DNA from: Acidobacteriota bacterium
Lineage (GTDB): Bacteria; Acidobacteriota; Vicinamibacteria; Vicinamibacterales; SCN-69-37
Reading direction: 5' to 3'
Assembly: GCA_016716905.1 (NCBI GenBank)
Contig: JADJUS010000003.1
Coordinates: 1-64,000 of the forward strand
DNA length: 64,000 nucleotides
In this document: in pieces, positions 1 through 8,897 of the stretch
Layout of the letters: every line of letters begins with the position of its first letter
Numbering within the stretch: position 1 is the stretch's first letter
Program-made: the position numbers and the translations under genes
Notes under the pieces: generated by a model
Databases searched by the model: none
The model's input: the letters and a program-made list of their open reading frames with translations, nothing else
Told to the model about the DNA's origin: nothing

Positions 1-1
1 G

Positions 2-344
2 ATCGCCGTGGTGGGCGTGGCCGGTGTGCTCGCGTTTTCGGTGAGCGCGCGGACGCATGAGTTCGGTGTGCGTCTGGCGATCGGTTCGTCGCCGCGTCAT
101 TTTGCTGATGGGGGTGCTGCGGCAGGGCGCCGTCATCGCCGGCATTGGCATCGTGGCCGGTGTGGTGGGCGGTCTGATCCTTGTGCAGCTGGTGGGCGCC
201 GTCGTTCCAGAGGTGCACATTCCAGGCGCACTGCCCATCGTTGGCGCGGCGATTCTGCTGGCGGGTGCGGCCGTCCTCGCATCAGTGGTGCCGGCTGCGC
301 GGGCTGCACGCGTGGACGTGATGGAGGCGCTGCGCTCGGAGTAG
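2..344 (+). CDS. ABC transporter permease, MacB/FtsX type (C-terminal part, frameshifted)
   Basis: This is the C-terminal end of an FtsX-fold permease; the gene begins before the window. The first ~33 residues (VGVAGVLAFSVSARTHEFGV and LAIGSSPRH) match the segment preceding the third transmembrane helix of MacB-like permeases. The sequence then continues one frame over as LLMGVLRQGAVIAGIGIVAG and ends RAARVDVMEALRSE, the usual C-terminus of this family. The frame changes between about 94 and 110, so a single-base indel splits the gene. Acidobacteriota carry many such permeases, which act with an ATPase in export or lipoprotein release. The substrate cannot be told. Confidence 0.75.
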
Positions 345-356
345 GTGGTTTCGGGC

Positions 357-771
357 CTACTCCAGCGGGTTTTCGATTCGAACGCCCTGAATCGTCTGCC
401 CCGGATTCAGGTCTTCGCTGCCACCACCTCGCACCCGCTGGACGCCGCAGCGGCGACGATGAGCGCGTCCCAGAAGGAATTCGGTTGAGGACCGAGCAGT
501 CGATGGCGTCTTCAATGAGGTCAGGTGACGTCTGGACGATCTCGAACACCTTGAACGTGTGCAGCACGCTCTTTGCGGCCAGAGGCGCGACGCCGAGTTT
601 GCGCGTCGCGGCGACGTAGAACTCCTGGATTACTTGCGTGGAGATCACACCGGTGCCGGACACCGCCAAGGCGGCGATGACCTCGCGGCTGCGACGCCGT
701 TTCGCGGGCGAGTCCTTGTCCTGCGCGTAGACCAGGATGTTGGCGTCGAGAAAGACCTTACCTGCGGGCAT
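357..771 (-). CDS. PIN-domain ribonuclease toxin (VapC-like), frameshifted
   Basis: The N-terminus MPAGKVFLDANILVYAQDKD carries the first PIN acidic motif (DANI). The middle, FYVAATRKLG, is typical of PIN toxins of the SLL-like group. After about residue 97 the reading changes frame. A second frame encodes NSFWDALIVAAAASSGCEV, the conserved SxWDALIxAAA motif with an active-site Asp. A third frame encodes EDLNPGQTIQGVRIENP, the canonical C-terminus, ending at 357. Two single-base indels therefore interrupt an otherwise well-conserved toxin. It overlaps the upstream antitoxin gene by 14 nt. It may be a pseudogene or reflect assembly errors. Confidence 0.75.
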
Positions 772-985
772 GGAGTTCGTCGCGGGTCCAGCGTTTGCCG
801 CGCGAACGGCCAGGCGCATCGTCCATCAGGCGGAACATCTCGGCCGCGGTCGCCTGTCGATTGGTGTTGACCGTCTTGGCCAGCAGATCGCGCACCAGCG
901 CATTCAGCGTCGTGTGGTGCCGCTCGGCATGCCCGGCCCGCCGCGAGCGTCTCTCTTCATCGAGCGCCAGGGTGATGTTCTTCAT
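758..985 (-). CDS. Ribbon-helix-helix antitoxin (VapB-like) paired with the PIN toxin
   Basis: A 75-residue protein beginning MKNITLALDEE and containing TTLNALVRDLLA, the strand and helix of a ribbon-helix-helix antitoxin that partners PIN toxins. I chose the ATG at 985 because the family starts with this Met-Lys-Asn-Ile strand; an upstream in-frame start exists at 1027. Residues 12-22 read as an arginine-rich stretch, while the +1 frame reads ETLAAGRA, the expected helix sequence. A pair of compensating indels (near 955 and 925) is therefore likely. It is translationally coupled to the toxin by overlap. It would neutralise the toxin and repress the operon. Confidence 0.7.
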   Translation of the reverse strand: MKNITLALDEERRSRRAGHAERHHTTLNALVRDLLAKTVNTNRQATAAEMFRLMDDAPGRSRGKRWTRDELHARR

Positions 986-1027
986 TTTACACATAATATG
1001 TGTGCACATGTCGTGTGTCAAACACAC

Positions 1028-1268
1028 GCCTGTCCGTGACCTGCAGGGGCCCTACCAGTTCACCCGCGCTGGCGCTGATGGACTCGCGTCGTTGCGCGGA
1101 CTCCCTGACGGCGCTCTCGGAAATTCCAGCCGCGTTGGCGCAGACCGCCGCGTGGTTCGAGTCGCTGGCGGCCGCTGCGTCGCCGATCGATGTGCGCGAC
1201 GGCCGGCAGGCGTCCGTTACGCTGACGGTCGGACGGTGAACGTCATGGACGCGCTGCGCTCGGAGTGA
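1028..1268 (+). pseudogene. Remnant of a second ABC permease 3' end (weak)
   Basis: Only the last ten codons are recognisable. The stretch just before the stop at 1266-1268 reads VNVMDALRSE, nearly identical to the VDVMEALRSE end of the permease at 2-344. Upstream of this no permease sequence is evident; a different frame (1000-1239) is open and ends TLTVGR, but I recognise nothing in it. The toxin-antitoxin pair therefore sits between two permease C-termini, which suggests a tandem permease locus damaged by insertion and deletion. Confidence 0.35.
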
Positions 1269-1274
1269 GTAGGA

Positions 1275-1305
1275 CTCGGGCTTGAGGAACAGCCCGAGCT
1301 ACGTG
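1275..1305. repeat. Dispersed hairpin repeat, copy 1
   Basis: Stem CTCGGGCT (1275-1282) pairs perfectly with AGCCCGAG (1291-1298) and is followed by CTACGTGC. The same design recurs at 2517-2577, 45248-45276 and 59679-59782. The IS30 element lies directly downstream and appears to split this copy from the one at 2517. Confidence 0.6.
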
Positions 1306-1320
1306 CTTGAGCCCCAGCCC

Positions 1321-2517
1321 GGGTGAATTCAAGCGGTGATTGCAACGGTCCACGGAGGTGGAGCGTGCAAGCATTCGACATGAGCGAAGTCCTGAAAGCA
1401 GAGATCTGGGCGCGGCGACAACGGGGCGAAACGTACGCGGCGATGGGGGCGGCGGTCGGCGCGTCGGGCCAAACGATCCATAGCGTGATTCGCGAGTGGG
1501 GCGGCATCCCGCCGCGCCCCCGGCGTCGCGCCCCGCGGACGCTGACGGCGGCGGAGCGCGAGGAGATTTCGCGTGGGGTGGCGGCCACGACAGCTTCGCG
1601 GCCATCGGCCGACGGCTGCACCGTCCGACGTCGACCATCAGCCGCGAAGTGCATCGGCATGGCGGACGCACGCGGTATCGCGCGGCCACCGCCGACCACG
1701 CGGCGTGGCGGCGGGCCCGGCGACCGAAACCCTGTCGGTTGGCCCAGCAGCCGCGCTTACGCGCGGTCGTCGCGGCCGCCTTGACGCAGGATTGGTCGCC
1801 GCAGCAGATTGCCGCGTGGTTGCGGCGACGCTACCGTGATAATCCCGAGATGCAAGTCTCACACGAGACGATTTATCGCAGTCTGTTTGTCCAGGCCCGC
1901 GGCGTCCTCAAGCGCGCCCTCGTGCAGCATTTACGACGCGCGGGGGCGTTACGACGCCCACGGCGCCGGCCCGCCCTGACGCACTGCGCATTGCGGATCT
2001 GGTCTCGATTCGGGAGCGGCCGGCCGAGGCGACCGATCGCGCCGTCCCGGGTCACTGGGAAGGCGATCTGCTCCGCGGGGGCGCACCATTCCCACATTGC
2101 CACGCTGGTCGAACGGCACTCGCGGTTCGTGATGCTGGTGCGCACGCCGCAGATCGATGCGTCCAGCGTCGCGCGCACCCTCGCGCGTCACATTCGGCAG
2201 CTACCGCCACAGCTGCGACGCTCGCTCACCTGGGATCGGGGATCGGAGATGGCGGCCCATCGGCAATTCACGATGGCCACCAACGTGCAAGTGTATTTCT
2301 GCGATCCGCAGAGCCCGTGGCAGCGCGGCACCAACGAAAACACCAATGGGCTGCTCCGGCGGTGCTTTTCCCGAGGCACGGACCTGCGCACCTTCAGCCA
2401 GGCGAAACTCAACCGGATTGCGGATCGGCTCAATACGCGTCCGCGCAAAACGCTCGATTATGAAACGCCTGCGGATAGACTAGCGGCGGCCGTTGCATCG
2501 ACCGCGTGAATCGAACC
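1321..2517 (+). mobile_element. IS30-family insertion sequence
   Basis: An element of about 1.2 kb with one transposase gene. Imperfect terminal inverted repeats are visible: the left end reads TGAATTCAAGCGGTGATTGC (from 1324) and the complement of the right end near 2487-2517 reads GATTCACGCGGTCGATGC, followed on both sides by AACGG. On either side are the words CGAGCTACGTGC, part of a dispersed repeat, so the element appears to have inserted into a repeat copy. IS30 elements are known to favour palindromic targets. The exact ends are approximate because the inverted repeats are imperfect. Confidence 0.65.
1365..2509 (+). CDS. IS30-family transposase (frameshifted)
   Basis: The N-terminal part (MSEVLKAEIWARRQRGETYA) is a helix-turn-helix. 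It is followed in another frame by HDSFAAIGRRLHRPTSTISR, the second IS30 HTH, and VSHETIYRSLF. The catalytic core contains GHWEGDLLRG (first Asp), LTWDRGSE (second Asp) and QRGTNENTNGLLR (Glu), the IS30 DDE signature. The segment 1960-2085 with the first Asp is in a different frame from its flanks, and another shift occurs near 1580, so three indels break the gene. I chose GTG 1365, which follows a GGAGG at 1353. As read, it would not yield an active transposase. Confidence 0.8.
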
Positions 2518-2577
2518 GAGCTACGTGCCGGCTCGATGTCTTCCCGTACGTAGCTCGGCCTGGTTCTCAAGGCCGAG
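2517..2577. repeat. Dispersed hairpin repeat, copy 2
   Basis: CCGAGCTACGT (2517-2527) is the inverse of ACGTAGCTCGG (2548-2558), and CTCGGCCT (2554-2561) pairs with AGGCCGAG (2570-2577). The second hairpin contains the stop codon of the glycosyltransferase gene on the minus strand, so it may double as its terminator. Confidence 0.65.
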
Positions 2578-4111
2578 GCCTGCGCCGGTGCAGCGGCTCG
2601 TAGCCGCGGCCGCGTAGCAGCGGCTTCAGCTGACAGCCGCGCTCGTCGATCAGGTAGTCGTAGCCCATCGCTTGCCACTGGTGGGCGGGGTCGATGGTCA
2701 CGTAACGCTCGTGCCGTTTCCGGCGGTCCTCCGGGTCGATCATCCTCAGGTGATAGACGATGAGGTCGGCCCAGGGGAACTCGCCGTTCTCGCGGGCGTC
2801 GGCCGGCGCCCAGGTTCCGTGCAGCGCCCGATCGTTGAAGAGGTGGTCGGTGCGTGCGCGGAAGAGCGACGCCATTCGCTTCCGTCCCCACACCCCGTCA
2901 TCACGATAGGTATCGGGACGATCCCACAGCTCAAGAAACCTGTACGCGTAGGCACGGTGGCCCTCGCGATCGGCACGCGCGATCGCGCGAAGCGCACGCC
3001 GGCGGAAATCACGCTCAAGCCGCTGATCGGCATCGTGCGCAAGCAGCCAGTCGGGCTGGTGGCGCAGCGCCGCCTCGATGAGCAACCGCTGGTTTCGCGG
3101 CTCGTCCCACTCGTGGTCATTGCGGGGCGGCAACCGGATCAGTTCGAGCACGCCGGACTGCGCCGCCACGAAATCCCCTGAGCCATCCACGGACCCGTCA
3201 TCGAGGGCCACGATGCCGTCCACATGAGGCGCGACGTTCTCAAAGTAGCCGGGCAGGTAGGCCATCTCGTCGCGGAAGGCGAGGAGCGCGAGGATCCGCG
3301 GCGGCTGCGATGCCACCGGAACGGTATGAGCATTCGACACGCCGCTCGTACTCGCGCACAACACGCCGAGTGCGTCAGCACAGGAAGCCAGCGCGATCCA
3401 GGGCGATGCGGTCCACGCCAGCTTCATCGACTGCAGCGCGCCGGCCCCGACCTTCCGAAGCTCCCGCCACCGCCGCGTCCGCCCAGTCGTCTGGAGGTTC
3501 GCGACTACGCGCAGGGCGCCGCGCCGGTATTGATCGCGCGCGAGCGATGCCATTGTGGTTGGATGCTGGTGGGCCGTTCGGACTTCAGGGGCCCATTCGA
3601 TCGGCACGGCGCCTGACAGCCGGCCGTTGAAATCCGTGTCTTCACCGGAGCGCAGATCCTCGCGGAACCGCCCGAAGCGATCGAACAACGTTCGGGCATA
3701 CGAGACCCCGTAGTGTCGCGCAAACACCAGCGCCTGCGACGCGCACGCGGAGAAGTTGTCGGGCGTCGGGTTCGTAATCGCGCTCGACACGGCGAGCGCC
3801 CCACCTGCGTGCCGCTTCAGCCTGGCGCTCACCCATCCTGGTTCAGCGACACAGTCGGCGGCGAGGAACGCCACAAAAGGTGCGCGCGTTTGCGCCACGC
3901 CGATGTTGCGCGCAGCGCCCGCGGATAACTGATCCTCGACGTTGACGATGCGCACGCGGGCGGCGGCCTCGCCGAGCGTCTCGGTTGGCCAGCCTCCGCC
4001 CGAGTTGACGACGAGGATTTCGACGGGGGAGTCCTGATTCAGGAGTGATTGCACCGCGTCGGCGAGGCGGGGCGGGCTACCAACACTGATGACCACGCAG
4101 GCGAGGGTCAC
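2567..4111 (-). CDS. Tandem glycosyltransferase family 2 protein
   Basis: This 514-residue protein has two glycosyltransferase-A domains. The first (about 1-200) begins TLACVVISVGSPPRLADAVQ, with NSGGGWP and GAARNIGV typical of GT2 sugar-nucleotide binding. The second (about 270-490) starts ILALLAFRDEMAYLPGYFEN and carries DDGSVDGSGDF and LLAHDADQR, resembling bacterial GT2 proteins with a DxD-like motif. No membrane span is obvious, so a cytoplasmic role in surface glycan assembly is likely. It starts at GTG 4111, overlapping the stop of the upstream gene by 4 nt (translational coupling). Confidence 0.8.
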   Translation of the reverse strand: MTLACVVISVGSPPRLADAVQSLLNQDSPVEILVVNSGGGWPTETLGEAAARVRIVNVEDQLSAGAARNIGVAQTRAPFVAFLAADCVAEPGWVSARLKRHAGGALAVSSAITNPTPDNFSACASQALVFARHYGVSYARTLFDRFGRFREDLRSGEDTDFNGRLSGAVPIEWAPEVRTAHQHPTTMASLARDQYRRGALRVVANLQTTGRTRRWRELRKVGAGALQSMKLAWTASPWIALASCADALGVLCASTSGVSNAHTVPVASQPPRILALLAFRDEMAYLPGYFENVAPHVDGIVALDDGSVDGSGDFVAAQSGVLELIRLPPRNDHEWDEPRNQRLLIEAALRHQPDWLLAHDADQRLERDFRRRALRAIARADREGHRAYAYRFLELWDRPDTYRDDGVWGRKRMASLFRARTDHLFNDRALHGTWAPADARENGEFPWADLIVYHLRMIDPEDRRKRHERYVTIDPAHQWQAMGYDYLIDERGCQLKPLLRGRGYEPLHRRRPRP

Positions 4112-5211
4112 TCTTTAAGCACCCGCTGGATGGCCTCCAGATAGCCGCGGCCGAACTTCTGATCCGGCTCCAGGTAGTTTCCTTCGGCCCACTCGTTCCA
4201 CGACCTGATCATCACAAGCCGCTGGTCCAGCGGACGGTCCCTGACCTGCGCGATCGCGCGCCGTAGATAGGCGGCGAACGCTTCGGGTGTTGAATTGGCC
4301 AGCACGGACCCGCGGCGTCCGCATCGCGGGGTGTTATCCCAGTTGGACATGACGAGAGGGAACTCGTGCGGCGCCAGCCGGCCCTCATAGACATTCCGGA
4401 ATACGGTGGCGTAGTCGAGCACCGCCGGACCTTCGTCCAGCGGGCGCGGCCGCACGGCGCGGCGAAGGCGACGCGCGACTCGACTCAGCGGCGTTGAGGT
4501 GTCAGGGGGCCGCCATTTCGGCATCTCGAGCGGCACACGGGCGTCGAAGCCGTTCGCGATCGGATCCCAGTCGGCTTCATGCTGGCCCACGAGGAACAGG
4601 CCGCCGAGTCCGTGCTGCCTGGCCAGGTCGCGCCAGAGGGCAGCGAATCGCTGCGGCTCTGGCAACTGCGCCGGCCGGTAGACGAAGAACACGGGACGGC
4701 CATCTACTCGGACGTACCGCCGATCCGCGAATGCAGGGAGCAGCGCTGCGAAGTGCGCGCGATGATCGTCTTCGCCCGGGTAGGTCTGTTCGATCAGGAC
4801 GCGTCCGGGGGCCCCGTGCCAGATGCCCGACCACGTCTGGTTGGCCCACGCCAGGCAGAAAGGGAAGTCCGGCGTCTGGGTGTGAAGGACTTCGTCGAAC
4901 GGCCGTTCGAGTAACCGCCGGCCCGCAAACCAGTAGTGCCAGTAACAGAACGCCTCGATGCCGTGGGTCTGCGCCAGCGCAGCCTGCGCCGCGCGGACCT
5001 CGGGTACGCGCAGGTCGTAGAAGCCGAGTTCCCCGGGCAGTCGCGGCTGCAGGTGACCCGCATAGAGCGGGCGCGCCCGCGACACGTTGGTCCACTCCGT
5101 GAACCCTGGTTCCCACCAGGTGTCGTTCTCGGGAATCGGATGGAATTGCGGCAGGTAGAGCGCCAGCAACCGCGCGCGTCGTTCGTCCGGCACCGGCGCT
5201 GATGTTGTCAC
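4108..5211 (-). CDS. WbsX-like glycan biosynthesis protein (GH99-like fold)
   Basis: A 367-residue protein with the hallmark opening ALYLPQFHPIPENDTWWEPG followed by FTEWTNVSRARPLY, the signature of the glycosyltransferase WbsX family found in O-antigen and exopolysaccharide loci. Further conserved pieces are AFCYWHYWFAGRRLLERPFD, FCLAWANQTWS and SWNEWAEGNYLEPD near the C-terminus. Length matches the family. It is first in a two-gene operon with the tandem GT2 gene and starts at GTG 5211. The pair probably modifies or builds a surface polysaccharide; which sugar is added is unknown. Confidence 0.85.
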   Translation of the reverse strand: MTTSAPVPDERRARLLALYLPQFHPIPENDTWWEPGFTEWTNVSRARPLYAGHLQPRLPGELGFYDLRVPEVRAAQAALAQTHGIEAFCYWHYWFAGRRLLERPFDEVLHTQTPDFPFCLAWANQTWSGIWHGAPGRVLIEQTYPGEDDHRAHFAALLPAFADRRYVRVDGRPVFFVYRPAQLPEPQRFAALWRDLARQHGLGGLFLVGQHEADWDPIANGFDARVPLEMPKWRPPDTSTPLSRVARRLRRAVRPRPLDEGPAVLDYATVFRNVYEGRLAPHEFPLVMSNWDNTPRCGRRGSVLANSTPEAFAAYLRRAIAQVRDRPLDQRLVMIRSWNEWAEGNYLEPDQKFGRGYLEAIQRVLKE

Positions 5212-5281
5212 AAATCACCCGGCTGTGGACGCTGCCGCCAAGGGTCACCCGATAGTATGATGCGCACTCGGAGGCGGGCAG

Positions 5282-5868
5282 GTGCCAGAAGACACGAGGC
5301 GACGTCCTTCAGATGTCACGCGAATTCTCGCAGAGTGGCAGGCAGGAGCCGATGGCGCCTTCGACCGTCTCCTGCCCATCGTCTACGATGAACTAAAATC
5401 CCTGGCCCGCCGGCAACTTCGCCAGCGGCGCACCACGCACGACACGCTCGGCACGACCGCCCTCGTCCACGAGGCGTGCTGAAACTCGTCGGCCACACGC
5501 CGGCGACGATGCGCGATCGGCAGCATTTCCTGTCGGTGGCGGCCACAGCCATGCGCCACATTCTCGTGGACTACGCCAGGCGCCGGAACGCCGGCAAACG
5601 CGGCGGCGGCCGCCTCTGGCCGCTCGAGGACGCCGATCTCGCAGTGGACGACCACCCGATCGACGTCATCGCGATGCACGTCGCGATCGGCCGTCTCGAG
5701 TCCATTGACCCGCGACTGGCGCGTCTTGTCGATTTACGGGTGTTCGCCGGTCTGTCGGTCGAAGAGGCCGCCGCCCTGCTCGATGTGTCCGCCCGCACGG
5801 TCAAACGCGAGTGGCAGAAGGCCCGGACGTTCCTGGCCGGGGAACTGGGCGATCCGTCCGGAGGGTAA
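5282..5868 (+). CDS. ECF-type RNA polymerase sigma factor (frameshifted)
   Basis: Region 2 is in the first frame (ILAEWQAGADGAFDRLLPIV then YDELKSLARRQLR and ALVHEA) and region 4 in the second (LRVFAGLSVEEAAALLDVS then ARTVKREWQKAR). Between them lies QHFLSVAATAMRHILVDYAR. This order and these motifs match the ECF subfamily (TIGR02999-like) frequently found beside Ser/Thr kinases in Acidobacteriota and Planctomycetota. The frame breaks at about 5477, where HEAYLKLV is expected but one base is missing and a TGA results. Start GTG 5282 follows GGAGGCGGG. Two nucleotides separate it from the kinase gene, so they form one transcription unit. Confidence 0.85.
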
Positions 5869-5869
5869 C

Positions 5870-8864
5870 GTGCCGCATTCATCGGATGACTGGCGCCGGA
5901 TCTTCGATCTCTTCGATCGTGCCGCCGACCGTCCCGTCGAAGAGCGCGACGCGTGGCTCGAACGCGAATGTCGCGGCGACGATCCGGCGATCCTCGCGGC
6001 CGTTCGCAGGATGATCGAGAACCCGACGGATCTGGGAGACGATCGGCTGGTCCATCACGCGGCGGCGAGCGTGCGTCATGAGCTTGAAGCGATGGCTGAG
6101 GGCGACGCGTCCGGCGCGGGCGACATCCGTCTTGGCCCGTGGCGCGTGATCAGGGAAATCGGCCGCGGCGGCATGGGTGTCGTCTATCTCGCGGAGCGCG
6201 CTGATGGCGGGTTCGACCAATGTGCCGCCGTCAAGTGCATCCGGCGTGGCCTGGATACCGACGAGGTGCTGGCGAGGTTTCTGCGCGAGCGCCAGATCCT
6301 GGCGCGACTGCAGCACCCCGGTATCGCGCGCCTTATCGACGGCGGTGCCGACCATCTAGGCCGGCCCTATTTCGTCATGGAGTATGTGGAGGGCGAGCCC
6401 ATCACCACGTACTGCGACCGCCGCGGTCTCTCGGTGGAGCAACGCCTCCGGCTGTTTCTCGCCGCGTGTCGGTGTGGAGTTCGCCCACCGCAATCTCGTC
6501 GTGCATCGCGACCTGAAACCGTCGAACATCATGGTCACGGCCGACGGTGCGGTGAAGTTGCTCGACTTCGGCATCGCCAAGTTGCTGACCGGCGATGGGA
6601 CCGAGGGGCGGACGCAACCGGCACGGGGATGGCCGCGCTGACCCCGGCCTACGCCGCGCCCGAACAGATTCGCGGCGAGCCGGCGACGACCGCGACAGAC
6701 TGTACGGCCTCGGCGGCGTGTTATGCGAGTTGCTCGCAGGTTGCCGCGCCCTCGACGCGCCCGACGAGAGTCCGCTCACGCTGGCGCGCACCATCCTCGA
6801 ACGGGATCCGGCTGCGCCGTCGTCGCGACTCACGGGCGCTGGGCGCCGGCGGCTCCGCGGTGAGCTCGATGCGGTGGTCCTGACGGCGCTTCGACGCGAG
6901 CCGGAGGCGCGGTACGGGTCAGTGGCCGCGCTCTGCGCCGACATCAATCGGCACCTCGACGGTCTGCCGGTGCAGGTGCGTCGCGCGCATGTGTCGTTGC
7001 GCATGCGCAAGTTCGTGTCGCGTCACTGGATCGGCGTCTCTGCCACGGGCCTCGTCTGCCTCGCCATCGCGGCCGGCATCGTCGCGACGCTCTGGCAGGC
7101 GAATCAGGCCGCCCGAGCCGCGAGCCGCGCGGAGGCGGTGACGGCGTTTCTGACCAGCATTTTCCAGGAGTCAGACCCGTCGGCAGCCCGCGGCGCCACG
7201 GTCACGGCCCGCGAGGTGCTCGACCGTGGCGCGGCGCGCGTCGAACACGAATTGGCCAGCCAGCCTGAGCTTACAGGCCGAGATGTACCGGGTGACCGGC
7301 GAGTTGTATCGACAACTGGGCCTGCTCGAGCAAGCAGCGCCGTTGCTGGAACGGGCCGTCACCCTCGCCGGCGCGCTGCAGGGCCCCGAGAGCGCTGAAG
7401 CGGGCGCCGCGCTCGATCGATGGGGCGTGCTGCTGTGGGATCGCGGCGAATATCCGCAGGCGGCCGGGGTGCTCGAGCGAGCGCTGGCCATCCGGAGAAG
7501 GGTCTACGGACCGCGCAGCGCCGAAGTCTCCTCGACGCTGGGCTCGCTGGCGTCGGTGTACTCCGATCTGGACCGGAATGACGAAGCGGAAGGACTGCAC
7601 CGCGAGGCGTATGACATTGACCGTTCGCGGTACGGCGACGAGTCGCTCGATGCCGCCACGAGCGCGGCCAATCTCGCCACGAAGCTCGAGGAACGCGGCG
7701 CGATGGAGGAAGCCGAACAACTGCATCACCGCGCACTCGATGTCCGCCGGCGACTTGGAGGTCCGAATCACCCCGACGTCGCCGACAGCTTGTTGGCGCT
7801 TGGCGTGCTGCGCTCGAGGGGCGGCCGCTACGAGGAGGCCGAGCGCGATCTGCGCGAGGCGCTGGCGATCAGCCAGCGCGTGTTGGGGCCCGACCATCAC
7901 AAGGTGGCGCACATCATGGACAACCTCGGGGTCGCGCTCGAACATCGTGGGGCCCTGGCCGACGCGGTCGCGACGGCACGCGAAGCCCTCGCCATTCGGC
8001 GCCGGGTGCTGCCGGTCGATCATCCCGATCTGGGACTGTCGGTCAACAACTTCGCGGTCCTTTCCTATCGGCTGGGGTTCTTCGAGGACGCCGAGCGAGG
8101 GTTTCGCGAAGCGTTTGCGCTCTTCGAACGCACCCTCGGCTCCGGCCACAATTACACGACCACCGCGATGGCGAACGTCGGCGTCGTCCTGCGGGAGCGA
8201 AGTGCGACCGCCGATGCCGAGGTCATGACGCGCCGGGCGCTCGCCCTGCGTCGCACGACGCGTGGCGAAGACAGCCCGGAAGTCGCCCAGTCACTCCGCA
8301 CGCTTGGCCTGATCCTGACCGATCGCCGGGCGTTCGTGGAAGCCGATCGCGCATCTCACGGACGTGGTGGCGCGATCGCGGCGCGTCTATCCGCCGGCGC
8401 ATCCACGTCTGGCCGAAGCCCTCGTCGCGTGGGGGCGATTGCGCCAGGCGCAGAACGCCCCGGCCGCGGCGGTGCCGGCGTTTCGCGAGGCCCTGGACAT
8501 CAGGGAATCGAAGATCGGACCCGACGCGTGGCAGACCGCGGAGGCGCGCATGTTCCTGGGCGCGGCGACATGCACACCGGCGACGGCCGAGGAAGCGCTG
8601 GCGCTCATTCGCGCGGCTGAGAGCTCTCTCAGCCGCCAGCCGTCGCTGCCGGCCTGGCGGACGGCGGAAGCACGCGCGGCCGAAGGCGCTTGCCTCATTC
8701 AAGTGGGCCGCGAGGCCGCGGGCCGCCGCCTGCTCACACAGAGCCTGGGGGAGGTTGAAGCCGCCCTCGGCCCCCGCCATTACCTGACACAGTCCATCCG
8801 GCTGGCGCTCAGGCTCGAAGCTCCAATGGCCCCGCCCGCGGCCGGTTTGCGTTCTCCATCTTGA
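5870..8864 (+). CDS. Ser/Thr protein kinase with C-terminal TPR region (multiple frameshifts)
   Basis: Starting at GTG 5870, the N-terminus is a helical segment. It is followed by a kinase domain: glycine loop EIGRGGMGVVYLAER, AVK lysine, catalytic VVHRDLKPSN, DFG as LLDFGIAKLL, and AYAAPEQIRGE. A single transmembrane helix follows (WIGVSATGLVCLAIAAGIVA, near 7030-7090). Then come many TPR-like repeats of the kind YRQLGLLEQAAPLLERAV and ANLATKLEERGAMEEAEQLH. The reading frame changes near 6470, 6600, 6700, 7270 and 8360, so five single-base indels split a conserved gene. Kinase inside and TPRs outside the membrane is the usual topology. It is co-transcribed with the ECF sigma factor, its probable partner. 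Confidence 0.85.
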
Positions 8865-8897
8865 ACAACCCGTCACGTGTTCGGGGTGGAGGAACCT

